Shown here one piece after another: positions 31,053 through 38,782 of a stretch of DNA of 43,433 nucleotides. The position numbers and the translations under genes were made by a program. Each line of letters opens with the position of its first letter. Position 1 is the first letter of the stretch. This DNA comes from Herminiimonas sp. CN (GTDB lineage: Bacteria > Pseudomonadota > Gammaproteobacteria > Burkholderiales > Burkholderiaceae_D), in contig NZ_AVCC01000022.1 in assembly GCF_000622895.1 (NCBI RefSeq), positions 1 through 43,433 of the forward strand, written 5' to 3'. The notes beneath the pieces were generated by a model. That model did no database searches, was not told where the DNA came from, and saw nothing but the letters and a program-made list of their open reading frames with translations.

Positions 31053-31074
31053 TTGACGTTTACGTAAACGTCAA
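31053..31074 (-). promoter_or_regulatory. LiuR-type operator ahead of thioesterase-liuA
   Basis: A perfect 22-base palindrome, TTGACGTTTAC followed by its reverse complement, with three ACGT words six bases apart. On the minus strand TTTACG (within the palindrome) and TATCAT are 17 bases apart and can serve as -35 and -10, so a bound regulator would cover the -35 box. It ends 50 bases before the thioesterase ATG. Confidence 0.75.
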
Positions 31075-31103
31075 CCTTAGTGCCTGATATTCTGGCTGGA
31101 ATC

Positions 31104-31550
31104 CTACTCGAGTGCGGCGCCGGCTTCGCTTGCCGCTGCCGCGGTCTTTTTCAATCTGATTTTGCCCGGTTTTCCGCCGGCAAGAACGCGCCGGCATTCG
31201 GCTTCGTGGGCGGTGATTTCCACCAACGCGGCTTCGATGTCTTCGCGCTGCTGCTCCAGCATCGTGCGGTGCCGGGTCAGCACGTCGAGAAAGTGCTGGG
31301 TCTGGGCAACCGTGTCTTTCGGCGACTCGTACATGTCGACTAGATCCCTGATTTCCTGCAGGGTCAGGCCGAGGCGCTTGCCGCGCAGCGTGAGTTTCAG
31401 GCGGGTGCGGTCGCGCGGGGAGTAGATCCGGCTGCGTCCGCCGGCGCCTTCGCGCGCCGGGCTGATCAAGCCCTGGTCCTCATAAAAGCGGATCGCGCGC
31501 GGCGTAACGTCGAATTCGCGCGCCAGTTCGGTGATGGTATAGGTCGGCAT
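31104..31550 (-). CDS. liuR: MerR-family regulator LiuR
   Basis: A 148-residue regulator of the leucine/isovalerate degradation genes. YTITELAREFDVTPRAIRFYEDQGLISPAREGAGGRSRIYSPRD (about 3-46) is a MerR winged helix-turn-helix; RLKLTLRGKRLGLTLQEIRDLVDMYES continues it, followed by a dimerisation coiled coil (about 80-120) and an Ala/Lys-rich tail. There are no conserved metal-binding cysteines, which fits LiuR rather than a metal sensor. ATG 31550 is preferred to TTG 31559. The gene is separated from the divergent hydrolase gene by a short palindrome that probably autoregulates it. Confidence 0.9.
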   Translation of the reverse strand: MPTYTITELAREFDVTPRAIRFYEDQGLISPAREGAGGRSRIYSPRDRTRLKLTLRGKRLGLTLQEIRDLVDMYESPKDTVAQTQHFLDVLTRHRTMLEQQREDIEAALVEITAHEAECRRVLAGGKPGKIRLKKTAAAASEAGAALE

Positions 31551-31584
31551 GGGCGGCAATGGGAATTTGTGTTTAGAATCGCAG

Positions 31585-31600
31585 TTTACGTTAACGTAAA
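31585..31600. promoter_or_regulatory. LiuR-type operator between liuR and the divergent hydrolase
   Basis: TTTACGTTAACGTAAA is a perfect 16-base palindrome with two ACGT words six bases apart, matching the core of the other two sites. Toward liuR, TTTACG-N17-TCTAAA is a candidate promoter; toward the hydrolase gene TTTACG is followed 18 bases later by TATAGG. One site could control both directions. Confidence 0.72.
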
Positions 31601-31661
31601 ATGCATTGTATAGGCGAGAGTGCCGTCAGTGTTGCTGAATCTAAAAAGGAAAATTCCCGCC

Positions 31662-32741
31662 ATGAATGCATTGGAAGCACAACTCGATTACCCGTTCGGC
31701 GATAGTTTGCCGGCCAGCAGCGCGCTGCTGGAAGTCGCGCCCGGCCTGCACTGGCTGCGCATGGGTTTGCCGTTCGCGCTGAACCACATCAACCTGTGGC
31801 TGCTGGAGGATAATTTTCAGGGCAGGGATGGCTGGACCGTCGTCGACTGCGGCATCGCCAACGACGCCACCCGCGCCGCCTGGGAGACCATCTTCGCGAC
31901 CCAGCTGCGCGGCTTGCCGGTGCTGCGGGTGATCGCCACCCACTGCCACCCGGACCACGTCGGCCTGGCCGACTGGCTGTGCAGCCGCTGGGATGCGCCG
32001 CTCTGGATGACGGCCGGCGAATACGGCTTTGCGCGCATGATGTCGGCCGCGCTGCCGGGCGTGGATGGCAGCGCGGCGCTGCCGCACTTCCAGCAGCACG
32101 GCCTGACTGACTCGGTGATGCTGGAAACCCTGCAGGGGCGCAAGAGCTATTACCCGACGCTGGTGCCGTCGGTGCCCGCCGCCTACCACCGGCTGCAGGA
32201 AGGCCAGAGCGTGCGCATCGGACAGCGCGACTGGCGCGTGATCGCCGGCTTCGGCCATTCGCCCGAACACGCGGCGCTGGCCTGCTTTGATGATGCGCTG
32301 CTGATCTCGGGCGACATGGTGCTGCCGCGCATTTCGACCAATATCTCGGTGTTCGCGGTCGAGCCGGAATCGAATCCGGTGCGGCAATACCTGGATTCGT
32401 TGCAGAAGTATTTGCCGCTGCCGTTTGATACGCTGGTGCTGCCCAGCCACGGCAAGCCGTTTCGCGGCCTGGCCACGCGCATCGCCCAGCTTGACGCGCA
32501 CCATGCGGAACGGCTGGCCGAAGTGCTGGCGGCCTGCGCCCGGCCGAAATCGGCGACCGAGATCGTGCCGCTCATGTTCCTGCGCCCGCTCGATTCGCAC
32601 CAGTTTAGCTTCGCGCTGGGCGAGGCGCTGGCGCACCTGCACCTGCTGTGGTTCGATGGCAAGCTGGAACGGATTACCGGCGACGACGGCATTTACCGCT
32701 TCCAGCAAGCCGGGCGGAACGACATTGGCGGCACGCGATGA
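31662..32741 (+). CDS. Metallo-beta-lactamase-fold hydrolase with C-terminal winged-helix region
   Basis: A 359-residue metallohydrolase. ATHCHPDHVGLADWL (about 104-118) is the HxHxDH metal motif; GFGHSPEHAALACFDDALLISGDMVLPRISTN and LPSHGKPFRGL carry the later His and Asp ligands. The C-terminal third (TEIVPLMFLRPLDSHQFSFALGEALAHLHLLW) matches the small helical domain of glyoxalase-II-like BLACT_WH proteins. AAGGA about ten bases before ATG 31662. Divergent from liuR across a shared operator, so it may belong to the leucine regulon, possibly as an acyl-thioester hydrolase (inference). Its stop overlaps the ATG of the ABC gene (ATGA). Confidence 0.88.
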   Translation: MNALEAQLDYPFGDSLPASSALLEVAPGLHWLRMGLPFALNHINLWLLEDNFQGRDGWTVVDCGIANDATRAAWETIFATQLRGLPVLRVIATHCHPDHVGLADWLCSRWDAPLWMTAGEYGFARMMSAALPGVDGSAALPHFQQHGLTDSVMLETLQGRKSYYPTLVPSVPAAYHRLQEGQSVRIGQRDWRVIAGFGHSPEHAALACFDDALLISGDMVLPRISTNISVFAVEPESNPVRQYLDSLQKYLPLPFDTLVLPSHGKPFRGLATRIAQLDAHHAERLAEVLAACARPKSATEIVPLMFLRPLDSHQFSFALGEALAHLHLLWFDGKLERITGDDGIYRFQQAGRNDIGGTR

Positions 32742-33367
32742 GCGACAGCTCTGCGGTGCTGCAGGCCGAGGCCCTGTGCTTTGGCTGGCCCGGGCATCCG
32801 TTGTTGAATGGCTGGTCGGCGCGCATCCGGCCCGGCGTAACGCTGGTGCGCGGCGCAGAGAGCAGCGGCAAAACCACGTTGCTGCGCCTGCTGGCGGGCG
32901 ACCTGCCCGCGCAATCCGGCGTGCTGCAGGTAAACGGCGTGCGCCTCGACCAGCAACCGGAGCGTTACCGGGAACAGGTGTTCTGGACCGATCCGCGCAG
33001 CGCAGCCCTCGATGCGCACAGCGCCGCCGCCTGGTTCCAGACCCTGCCTCGCCTCCATCCGCGCTTTGGCACCGAAGCACTGGCTGAACTGGTGGACGGG
33101 TTTTCGCTCGCGCCGCATCTGGACAAGCCGCTCTACATGCTCTCCACCGGCTCCAAACGCAAAGTCTGGCTGACCGCCGCCTTTGCATCAGGCGCAGCCG
33201 TGACCGTGATCGACGAACCCTTCGTCGCGCTCGACCGGCGCTCCATCGGCTTTCTGCTCGGATTGCTGCAGGACGTGGCCGGCCACCCATCGCGCGCCTG
33301 GGTCGTGGCCGACTACGCAGCGCCGGAGGGCGTGCCGCTGACCGGGATGGTGGAATTGGCGGAATGA
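32738..33367 (+). CDS. Lone ABC-type ATPase
   Basis: A 209-residue ATP-binding cassette protein. GAESSGKTTLLRLLAG is Walker A (about residues 38-53), MLSTGSKRKVWLTAAFA is a signature loop that departs from LSGGQ, and VTVIDEPFVALDRRS is Walker B with the catalytic Glu. It lacks membrane segments and no permease gene is adjacent, so it cannot be a transporter by itself. It starts within the stop codon of the upstream hydrolase gene, which links the two translationally. Function is unknown; it is convergent with the metal-receptor gene beyond copy F. Confidence 0.82.
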   Translation: MSDSSAVLQAEALCFGWPGHPLLNGWSARIRPGVTLVRGAESSGKTTLLRLLAGDLPAQSGVLQVNGVRLDQQPERYREQVFWTDPRSAALDAHSAAAWFQTLPRLHPRFGTEALAELVDGFSLAPHLDKPLYMLSTGSKRKVWLTAAFASGAAVTVIDEPFVALDRRSIGFLLGLLQDVAGHPSRAWVVADYAAPEGVPLTGMVELAE

Positions 33368-33419
33368 CGCAAGCGGCGGCAGTACGCAGGTCGGGGCTGC
33401 CAAGAGCGTTTGAAGCGAT

Positions 33420-33492
33420 ATTTATACATAGCCGTGTATAAATTGATGCCGCAATGAAAATGCGCTGGAATTGGCTGTTTTATTGCATACCC
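33420..33492 (+). repeat. Intergenic element copy F (73 bp)
   Basis: ATTTATAC-N6-GTGTATAA, then GATGCCGCAATGAAAATGC, a GTTTTATT stretch and GCATACCC followed by a T-run. It lies between the 3' ends of two convergent genes, so it is not in a promoter. That position argues that the family is not simply an operator. Confidence 0.75.
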
Positions 33493-33513
33493 AATGTTTT
33501 TGCGTGAAATGCA

Positions 33514-34302
33514 TTACAGTCCCGCCAGCGCATCCAGATAGCGCAGGCCGGCAATCGCCCGGCTGCCGTACCAGGACAGCATTTCCCCATCCACCAGTTG
33601 CACCGGCACCCCGATCTGGCGCTCCAGCGCATCGACGTGCGCTGCGGTGAAGCGGTACGGCTCGGTTGACAGCAACACCATGTCGATCGCCCCGATCACT
33701 GCCGGCGACCAGTCGAACGCCGGATAGCGTTCGGGCTTCGGCGATTGCCAAGTTTGCCAGCCGATTTCGGCCAGCATGTTGGCGATATAGGTGTCCTTCG
33801 ACACCGTCATCCACGGGTCTTGCCAGATGCAGTACAGCACGGTGCGCGGCGTTTTTCGGGGCCGCGCCGCCAGCGCCGCATAGGCGTGCTCGAACGCGCG
33901 GCACAGGCAATCGGCCTGCGACTCGGCGCCGAAGATGCCGCCCAAGAGCCGGTACAGCGCCAGGTTGTCGCGCGGCGTCTGCGGGTGGGTGACGATCAGG
34001 TGCGGAATGAAGGCGGCCAGCGCTTCGACCACGGGTTTTTCGTTTTCGTCGATATTGACGATCAGGTGGCTCGGCGCCAGCGCCCGGATTTTTTCAAGAT
34101 TGACGTCCTTGGTGCCGCCGACCTTCGGCATCGCGCGCACCAGTTCGGCCGGATGGATGCAGAATCCGGTGCGCCCGACGACGTGCTGCGCCAGTCCCAG
34201 ATCACATAGCAGCTCGGTGATCGACGGCACCAGGCTGACGATGCGCGGCTGCGCACCGGCGGCCAGCGCCGCATGGACATTACCGACGGCGTCAATCAGC
34301 AT
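33514..34302 (-). CDS. Helical-backbone metal receptor (BtuF-like) without signal peptide
   Basis: A 262-residue protein of the periplasmic-binding class III fold, as in BtuF. RIVSLVPSITELLCDLGLAQHVVGRTGFCIHP (about 20-51) and the VGGTKDVNLEKIRALAPSHLIVN block are the fold's conserved N-lobe; ENEKPVVEALAAF and WMTVSKDTYIANMLAEIG follow. There is no export signal, so it would stay in the cytoplasm, unlike a transport receptor. Its ATG overlaps the end of the SDR gene by 11 bases. Cobalamin or haem binding is possible and would suit the B12-dependent nrdJ nearby, but that is inference. Confidence 0.8.
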   Translation of the reverse strand: MLIDAVGNVHAALAAGAQPRIVSLVPSITELLCDLGLAQHVVGRTGFCIHPAELVRAMPKVGGTKDVNLEKIRALAPSHLIVNIDENEKPVVEALAAFIPHLIVTHPQTPRDNLALYRLLGGIFGAESQADCLCRAFEHAYAALAARPRKTPRTVLYCIWQDPWMTVSKDTYIANMLAEIGWQTWQSPKPERYPAFDWSPAVIGAIDMVLLSTEPYRFTAAHVDALERQIGVPVQLVDGEMLSWYGSRAIAGLRYLDALAGL

Positions 34303-35122
34303 GCCGGGCTCCGGTTGCCGGGGGCGCCGGGGTCAGATTCGCGGCGCGCGCCTTGTGCGGCGCCCCGGCAAAGATGCGGTCGTACAGCCAGTTCGGCAGC
34401 AGCCGCAGCAGCTTGGCGACCGCCCCCATTTGCCATGGAATCACCCGGTAGCTGGCGCCGGCCGCAATGCTGGCCCGCGCAGCGGCCGCGAAGCCGGCGG
34501 CCGGCATCAGGAACGGCATCCGGTAGCGGTTGGCTTGCGTCATCGGGGTGTCGACGTAGCCGGGCGCGATGGTCACGACCCGGATTCCGCTCGGCTTGAG
34601 TTCCAGCCGCAGCGATTCGCAGTAGCTGAGCACGGCCGCCTTCGATGCGCTGTACGCTTCCGCGCCCGGCAAGCCGCGGATCCCGGCCACGCTGCCGATT
34701 CCGACCAGCCGGCAGCCGCGCCGGCCGGCCTGCGCCTGGGCCCGCATGCCGGCAATGAACGGCGCGAAGGTGGCTACCGTGGCATTGAGGTTGACCGCCA
34801 TGATGCGCTCGAATACCGCGAAATCCTCGGCAAATTCAGTCAGCGTGCCTTGCGAGATGCCGGCGCTGGCGATCACCACCTCGACCCCGTCTGCGCCGGC
34901 GCAGGCGATGAAATCCTGCGCCGCAGCCTGCAAGGCCGGATAGTCGGTCACATCCAGCGCATAGCTGCGGTGCAGTTCAGGATGGGGCAGGCCGGCAATC
35001 AGTTGCGCCAGCGCCGGCCCGCGCCGCGCCACCAGCCCCAGCACCGCGCCCTGCGCCGCATATTCGCGCGCCAGCGCAGCCCCGATGCCGCTCGATGCGC
35101 CGGTAATGAAGACATGTGTCAC
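34292..35122 (-). CDS. Short-chain dehydrogenase/reductase
   Basis: A 276-residue NAD(P)-dependent oxidoreductase. THVFITGASSGIGAALAREYAAQG is the cofactor-binding TGxxxGIG motif at the N-terminus; VEVVIASAGIS replaces the usual NAG, and YSASKAAVLSYCESLRLEL contains the catalytic Tyr-x-x-x-Lys. The frame is open further upstream, but GTG 35122 with AAGGA seven bases before it starts exactly at the family N-terminus. The C-terminal tail after about 230 is basic and may touch the membrane. Overlaps the metal-receptor gene, so the two are co-expressed. Substrate unknown. Confidence 0.88.
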   Translation of the reverse strand: MTHVFITGASSGIGAALAREYAAQGAVLGLVARRGPALAQLIAGLPHPELHRSYALDVTDYPALQAAAQDFIACAGADGVEVVIASAGISQGTLTEFAEDFAVFERIMAVNLNATVATFAPFIAGMRAQAQAGRRGCRLVGIGSVAGIRGLPGAEAYSASKAAVLSYCESLRLELKPSGIRVVTIAPGYVDTPMTQANRYRMPFLMPAAGFAAAARASIAAGASYRVIPWQMGAVAKLLRLLPNWLYDRIFAGAPHKARAANLTPAPPATGARHAD

Positions 35123-35270
35123 ACTAATTCCTTGAAAAAATCGGTTGCAGGTACATCCTGTGAATATTAGAGCACAGGCTGCTGTACTGCATCGGCCCAG
35201 GCCGGCTGGCGGCTTCGGATATCCGGCAGGCCAAGGTTCGCGCTGGCGTGCTGGAAATTTCGAATTTACC

Positions 35271-35326
35271 ACTACATGTAGTTGCAAAAATAAAATTTTG
35301 ACTGCATATTGAAGTTGGTGGATAAT
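35271..35326 (+). promoter_or_regulatory. Candidate nrdJ promoter with NrdR-box-like pair
   Basis: TTGACT at 35298-35303 and GATAAT at 35321-35326 are 17 bases apart, a good sigma-70 promoter for nrdJ. ACTACATGTAGT (35271-35282) is a perfect palindrome resembling the NrdR box, and ACTGCATATTGAAGT (35301-35315) is a degenerate second box about 31 bases away, three helical turns, as NrdR sites usually are. The second box overlaps the -35. The same interval has weak overall likeness to the 73-bp repeat family, which is a competing reading. Confidence 0.5.
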
Positions 35327-35459
35327 TCATCCCAGCAAAACCCGCATCGCGAAATTTTCTCAAAGCTGGAAATCCGGCTGCAGCAGAGTCCCTTTTCCGC
35401 TGGCGATCGTTGCCTCAGACCGCAGCACTAACACCGCATTACCCTATTTAGATTAACCT

Positions 35460-35477
35460 CCGGCGCTGCGGCGCCGG
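35460..35477 (+). other. Hairpin in the nrdJ leader
   Basis: CCGGCGC and GCGCCGG form a seven-pair stem with a TGCG loop, six bases before the AAGGAG ribosome binding site of nrdJ. No T-tract follows. It could affect translation of nrdJ. No cobalamin-riboswitch consensus was found in the leader. Confidence 0.5.
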
Positions 35478-35494
35478 CTCCAAGGAGTCCAAGC

Positions 35495-38350
35495 ATGCAA
35501 AAACTCGAAAGCACCGCCATCGCGCTGGCGGAACCGCAGGATATTTCGACCGAAGTGCTGATCGAAAAATACGCGAAGGGCGGCGAAACCGGCATCGACG
35601 AAGTGCGCTCGCGGGTAGCGAAGGCGCTGGCGCAGGTCGAGGACCCGAAGCAGCGCAAGAAGCACGCGGACGAATTCCTGTGGGCAATGCAGCACGGCTT
35701 CATCCCGGCCGGGCGCGTCAACAGCGCCGCCGGCACCGATCTGCAGAGCACGCTGATCAACTGCTTCGTGCAGCCGGTCGGCGACTCGATCACCGAGCGC
35801 GTCGGCGGCAAACCCGGCATCTATACCGCGCTGGCGCAGGCGGCCGAAACCATGCGGCGCGGCGGCGGCGTCGGCTATAATTTTTCCGCGATCCGGCCCA
35901 AAGGCGCGATGGTCAAGGGCACCGGCAGCAGCGCATCCGGCCCGATTTCCTACATGAAAGTGTTCGACCGCTCGTGCGAAACGGTGGAATCGGCCGGCGC
36001 CCGCCGCGGCGCGCAAATGGCGGTGGTCAACGTGGCTCATCCGGACGTGCTCGACTTCATCACCGTCAAGCAGGAACGCGGCCAGCTCAACAACTTCAAC
36101 ATCTCGGTCGGCGTCACCGACGCCTTCATGCAGGCAGTGGTTGACGACCTGCCGTTCGAGCTGACGCACGCAACCGAGCCGAACGCCGAACTCAAGCGCA
36201 ACGGCGCCTACCTGCGCGCCGACGGCCTGTGGGTATACCGCACCGTGCAGGCGCGCGATGTGTGGGACCTGATCATGCAGAGCACCTACGCGGCGGCCGA
36301 GCCGGGCGTGCTGTACATGGACCGCATCAATGCCGAAAACAACCTGGCCTATTGCGAAACCATCGAAGCCACCAACCCGTGCGGCGAGCAGCCGCTGCCC
36401 GACTACGGCTGCTGCTGCCTCGGCAGCCTGAACCTGACCGAGTACGTGACCGCGCCGTTCACGCCCGAGGCGGCGTTCGATTTCGCGCTGATGGCGCGCG
36501 TGACCAAGATCGCGGTGCGCATGCTCGACAACGTGCTGATCGCCACCAAGTGGCCGCTGGAAGAGCAGGCCCGCGAAGCCGACGCCAAACGCCGCCTCGG
36601 TCTCGGCTTTACCGGCCTGGGCGATGCCCTGATCATGCTCGGGCTGCGCTACGACTCCGAGCAGGGCCGTGCACTGTCCGGCGACATCGCGCGCGAAATG
36701 CGCGACGCTGCCTATTTCGGCTCGGTCGATCTGGCCAAGGAACGCGGCCCGTTCCCGCTGCTCGATGCCGAAAAATACCTGCAAGGCGGCTTCGCGGCGC
36801 GCCTGCCGGACGCGCTGAAAGACGCGATTCGCAGCCACGGCATCCGCAACTCGCACCTGACCTCGATCGCGCCGACCGGCACCATTTCGCTGGCGTTCGC
36901 CGACAATGCGTCGAACGGCATCGAGCCGGCATTCTCGTGGTTCTACAACCGCATGAAGCGCATGGCCGACGGTTCCAAGAAGGATTACACGGTGGAAGAC
37001 CATGCGTACCGGGTCTATCGCGCGCTCGGCCATGACGTCAACCAGCTGCCGCCGGCGTTCGTTTCGGCGCTGGAAATTTCCGCCACCGACCACATGCTGA
37101 TGGTGGCCGAAGTCGCGCCCTACGTCGATGCGGCGATCTCGAAGACGGTCAACGTCCCGGCCGACTACCCATACGACGATTTCAAGAACCTGTACATGGA
37201 AGCCTGGCGCAAGGGTCTGAAAGGCATCACCACCTACCGTCCCAACAGCGTGCTGGGCGCGGTGCTGTCGGTCACTGCAACCACTGCAGAGCAAGCCAGC
37301 ACGCCGCAGCCGATCACGCTGTCGGAGCAGGACAAGCGGCTGGTGCTGACCGAAGTCGCGATGTCGCCGCCGCTGGCGTCGCTGCGCTGGCCGTCGCGCC
37401 CCGGCTTGCCGGCCGGCGCTTCCGGCTGGGTCAGCGAGACCATCCGCACGCCGCAAGGCGATTTCGCGGTGGTGGTGTCGGACCAGGCCAATGTGCCGTT
37501 TGAAGTCTGGGTGCTGGGCGGCCAGCCGCCGCGCGGCCTGGATGCGATCGCCAAAACCCTGTCGGCCGACATGCGCGCCAATGATCGCGGCTGGCTGCGC
37601 ACTAAACTGTCGGTGCTGGCGCACGCCTACGGCGACGGCTTCGAAATGGCGATGCCGCCGAACGGCGCGCCGGTACAGGTGCCGAGCGCTACCGCCGCAC
37701 TGGCCAAGCTGGTCGAATGGCGCTACCATCAGCTGGGCGCGCTCGACGCCCGGGCCAACGACCCCAGCCCGGTACTGAATGCGCTGTTCGCACCGCACGA
37801 GCCGAAGACCGGTACCGACGGCACGCTGGCCTGGGTGGCCGACGTCAGGAACCCGTCCACCGAAGACGATTTCGTGCTGATGCTCAAAGAGCTGCAAATG
37901 CCGGACGGTACCCGCCGCCCGTACAGCATGTGGCTGACCGGCGCCTATCCGCGCGCGCTGGACGGCCTGTGCAAGCTGCTCAGCCTCGACATGCGGGTAA
38001 TCGATCCGGCCTGGATCGGCATGAAGCTGCGCAAGCTGCTCAACTACGCGGAACCGCGCGGCGACTTTCTGGCCCGCATCCCCGGCAGCGAAAAACAGTC
38101 CAGCTATCCGTCCACCGTGGCCTACGTCGCGCAACTGGTGATCCACCGCTACGCGATGCTGGGCATCCTGACCGAAGCCGGCACCCCGGTCAACGCGATG
38201 GGCGTGGTCACCGACGAGCCGACCCACCAGCCCAAGGCCGCCGCCACGATGGCCGGCCGCTTGTGCGGCGAATGCGGCAACAGTGCCGTGATCAAGAAGG
38301 ATGGCTGCGATTTCTGCACCGCCTGCGGCGCGATCGGCAGCTGCGGTTGA
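35495..38350 (+). CDS. nrdJ: B12-dependent (class II) ribonucleotide reductase
   Basis: A 951-residue adenosylcobalamin-dependent enzyme making deoxyribonucleotides without oxygen. LINCFVQPVGDS holds the first redox Cys, ATNPCGEQPLPDYGCCCLGSLNL the catalytic NPCGE loop (Cys296), and GIRNSHLTSIAPTGTISLAFADNASNGIEP the conserved substrate region. The core ends near residue 590. The C-terminal region contains two similar blocks (VWVLGGQPPRGLDAIAKTLS and MWLTGAYPRALDGLCKLLSLD, each followed by D-M-R..W...K), an internal duplication. It ends in CGECGNSAVIKKDGCDFCTACGAIGSCG, a Cys-rich tail for metal or redox relay. AAGGAG nine bases before ATG 35495. It stands alone between a promoter and a strong terminator. 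Confidence 0.95.
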   Translation: MQKLESTAIALAEPQDISTEVLIEKYAKGGETGIDEVRSRVAKALAQVEDPKQRKKHADEFLWAMQHGFIPAGRVNSAAGTDLQSTLINCFVQPVGDSITERVGGKPGIYTALAQAAETMRRGGGVGYNFSAIRPKGAMVKGTGSSASGPISYMKVFDRSCETVESAGARRGAQMAVVNVAHPDVLDFITVKQERGQLNNFNISVGVTDAFMQAVVDDLPFELTHATEPNAELKRNGAYLRADGLWVYRTVQARDVWDLIMQSTYAAAEPGVLYMDRINAENNLAYCETIEATNPCGEQPLPDYGCCCLGSLNLTEYVTAPFTPEAAFDFALMARVTKIAVRMLDNVLIATKWPLEEQAREADAKRRLGLGFTGLGDALIMLGLRYDSEQGRALSGDIAREMRDAAYFGSVDLAKERGPFPLLDAEKYLQGGFAARLPDALKDAIRSHGIRNSHLTSIAPTGTISLAFADNASNGIEPAFSWFYNRMKRMADGSKKDYTVEDHAYRVYRALGHDVNQLPPAFVSALEISATDHMLMVAEVAPYVDAAISKTVNVPADYPYDDFKNLYMEAWRKGLKGITTYRPNSVLGAVLSVTATTAEQASTPQPITLSEQDKRLVLTEVAMSPPLASLRWPSRPGLPAGASGWVSETIRTPQGDFAVVVSDQANVPFEVWVLGGQPPRGLDAIAKTLSADMRANDRGWLRTKLSVLAHAYGDGFEMAMPPNGAPVQVPSATAALAKLVEWRYHQLGALDARANDPSPVLNALFAPHEPKTGTDGTLAWVADVRNPSTEDDFVLMLKELQMPDGTRRPYSMWLTGAYPRALDGLCKLLSLDMRVIDPAWIGMKLRKLLNYAEPRGDFLARIPGSEKQSSYPSTVAYVAQLVIHRYAMLGILTEAGTPVNAMGVVTDEPTHQPKAAATMAGRLCGECGNSAVIKKDGCDFCTACGAIGSCG

Positions 38351-38458
38351 GTGCGCGTTACACCATGACGTGAAATTTTGACGCATCAGTGAAAGTCGGC
38401 GCCGAGCGCGGGCTTCCATGACATGCGTATCAAGCTGCGCCGTTTTGATTAGATGGCT

Positions 38459-38492
38459 GAAGGCAGTTCCTCTCGCGGGGAACTGCCTTTTT
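38459..38492 (+). terminator. Rho-independent terminator of nrdJ
   Basis: AGGCAGTTCC (38461-38470) pairs perfectly with GGAACTGCCT (38479-38488) around an eight-base loop and runs into five Ts. It lies 110 bases after the nrdJ stop. Confidence 0.9.
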
Positions 38493-38506
38493 GTTTGCAA
38501 ACAAAA

Positions 38507-38629
38507 TTACTTCACCAGCTTCTTCTCGAACTGCGCAGATACCTGCCCGCCAGTTTTCGGTTGGTCCGAACCGAAGGTGCCGGCATCGAGGGCATCAATG
38601 CAGCGCGTCAGATCCCCCGACAGCACCGC
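38507..38629 (-). pseudogene. Possible 3' remnant of a lost gene
   Basis: A 40-codon open stretch on the minus strand reads AVLSGDLTRCIDALDAGTF, then GSDQPKTGGQVSAQFEKKLVK and stops at 38507. It has coding-like composition and ends like a real protein C-terminus. An in-frame TAG lies immediately upstream and no start or longer frame is visible. I do not recognise the family. It may be the tail of a gene deleted when the pch genes arrived, or chance. Confidence 0.3.
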
Positions 38630-38674
38630 CTACGTGCGCTATCCGCGATTGATAAAAACTATGGCATCGATGCA

Positions 38675-38718
38675 TTTACCAAATAATCAAAGTCTCGTTT
38701 TTTTAATCATTTGATAAA
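38675..38718. promoter_or_regulatory. 17-bp inverted repeat upstream of the pch promoter (enhancer-like)
   Basis: TTTACCAAATAATCAAA (38675-38691) is repeated in inverted orientation at 38702-38718 as TTTATCAAATGATTAAA, three mismatches in 17. The copies lie about 65-110 bases upstream of the sigma-54 type promoter, where activators of the NtrC/XylR class normally bind. No such activator gene is in the window. Confidence 0.6.
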
Positions 38719-38782
38719 CCGTTATAAATCAATATGTTGCAGTGCATTAAAATAAAAATCAATGCATTCAAGCAGTTAGCCT

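Noticed and set aside
35123-35494. Cobalamin riboswitch in front of nrdJ
   Set aside because: Looked for the B12-box and the AGCCACTG-type conserved words in the leader and found none; only a simple hairpin is there.
35453-38500. A 1015-codon open frame on the minus strand over nrdJ
   Set aside because: It is the mirror of a GC-rich real gene; the plus-strand protein has clear ribonucleotide reductase motifs, while the minus frame is His/Arg/Gly-rich with no domain.
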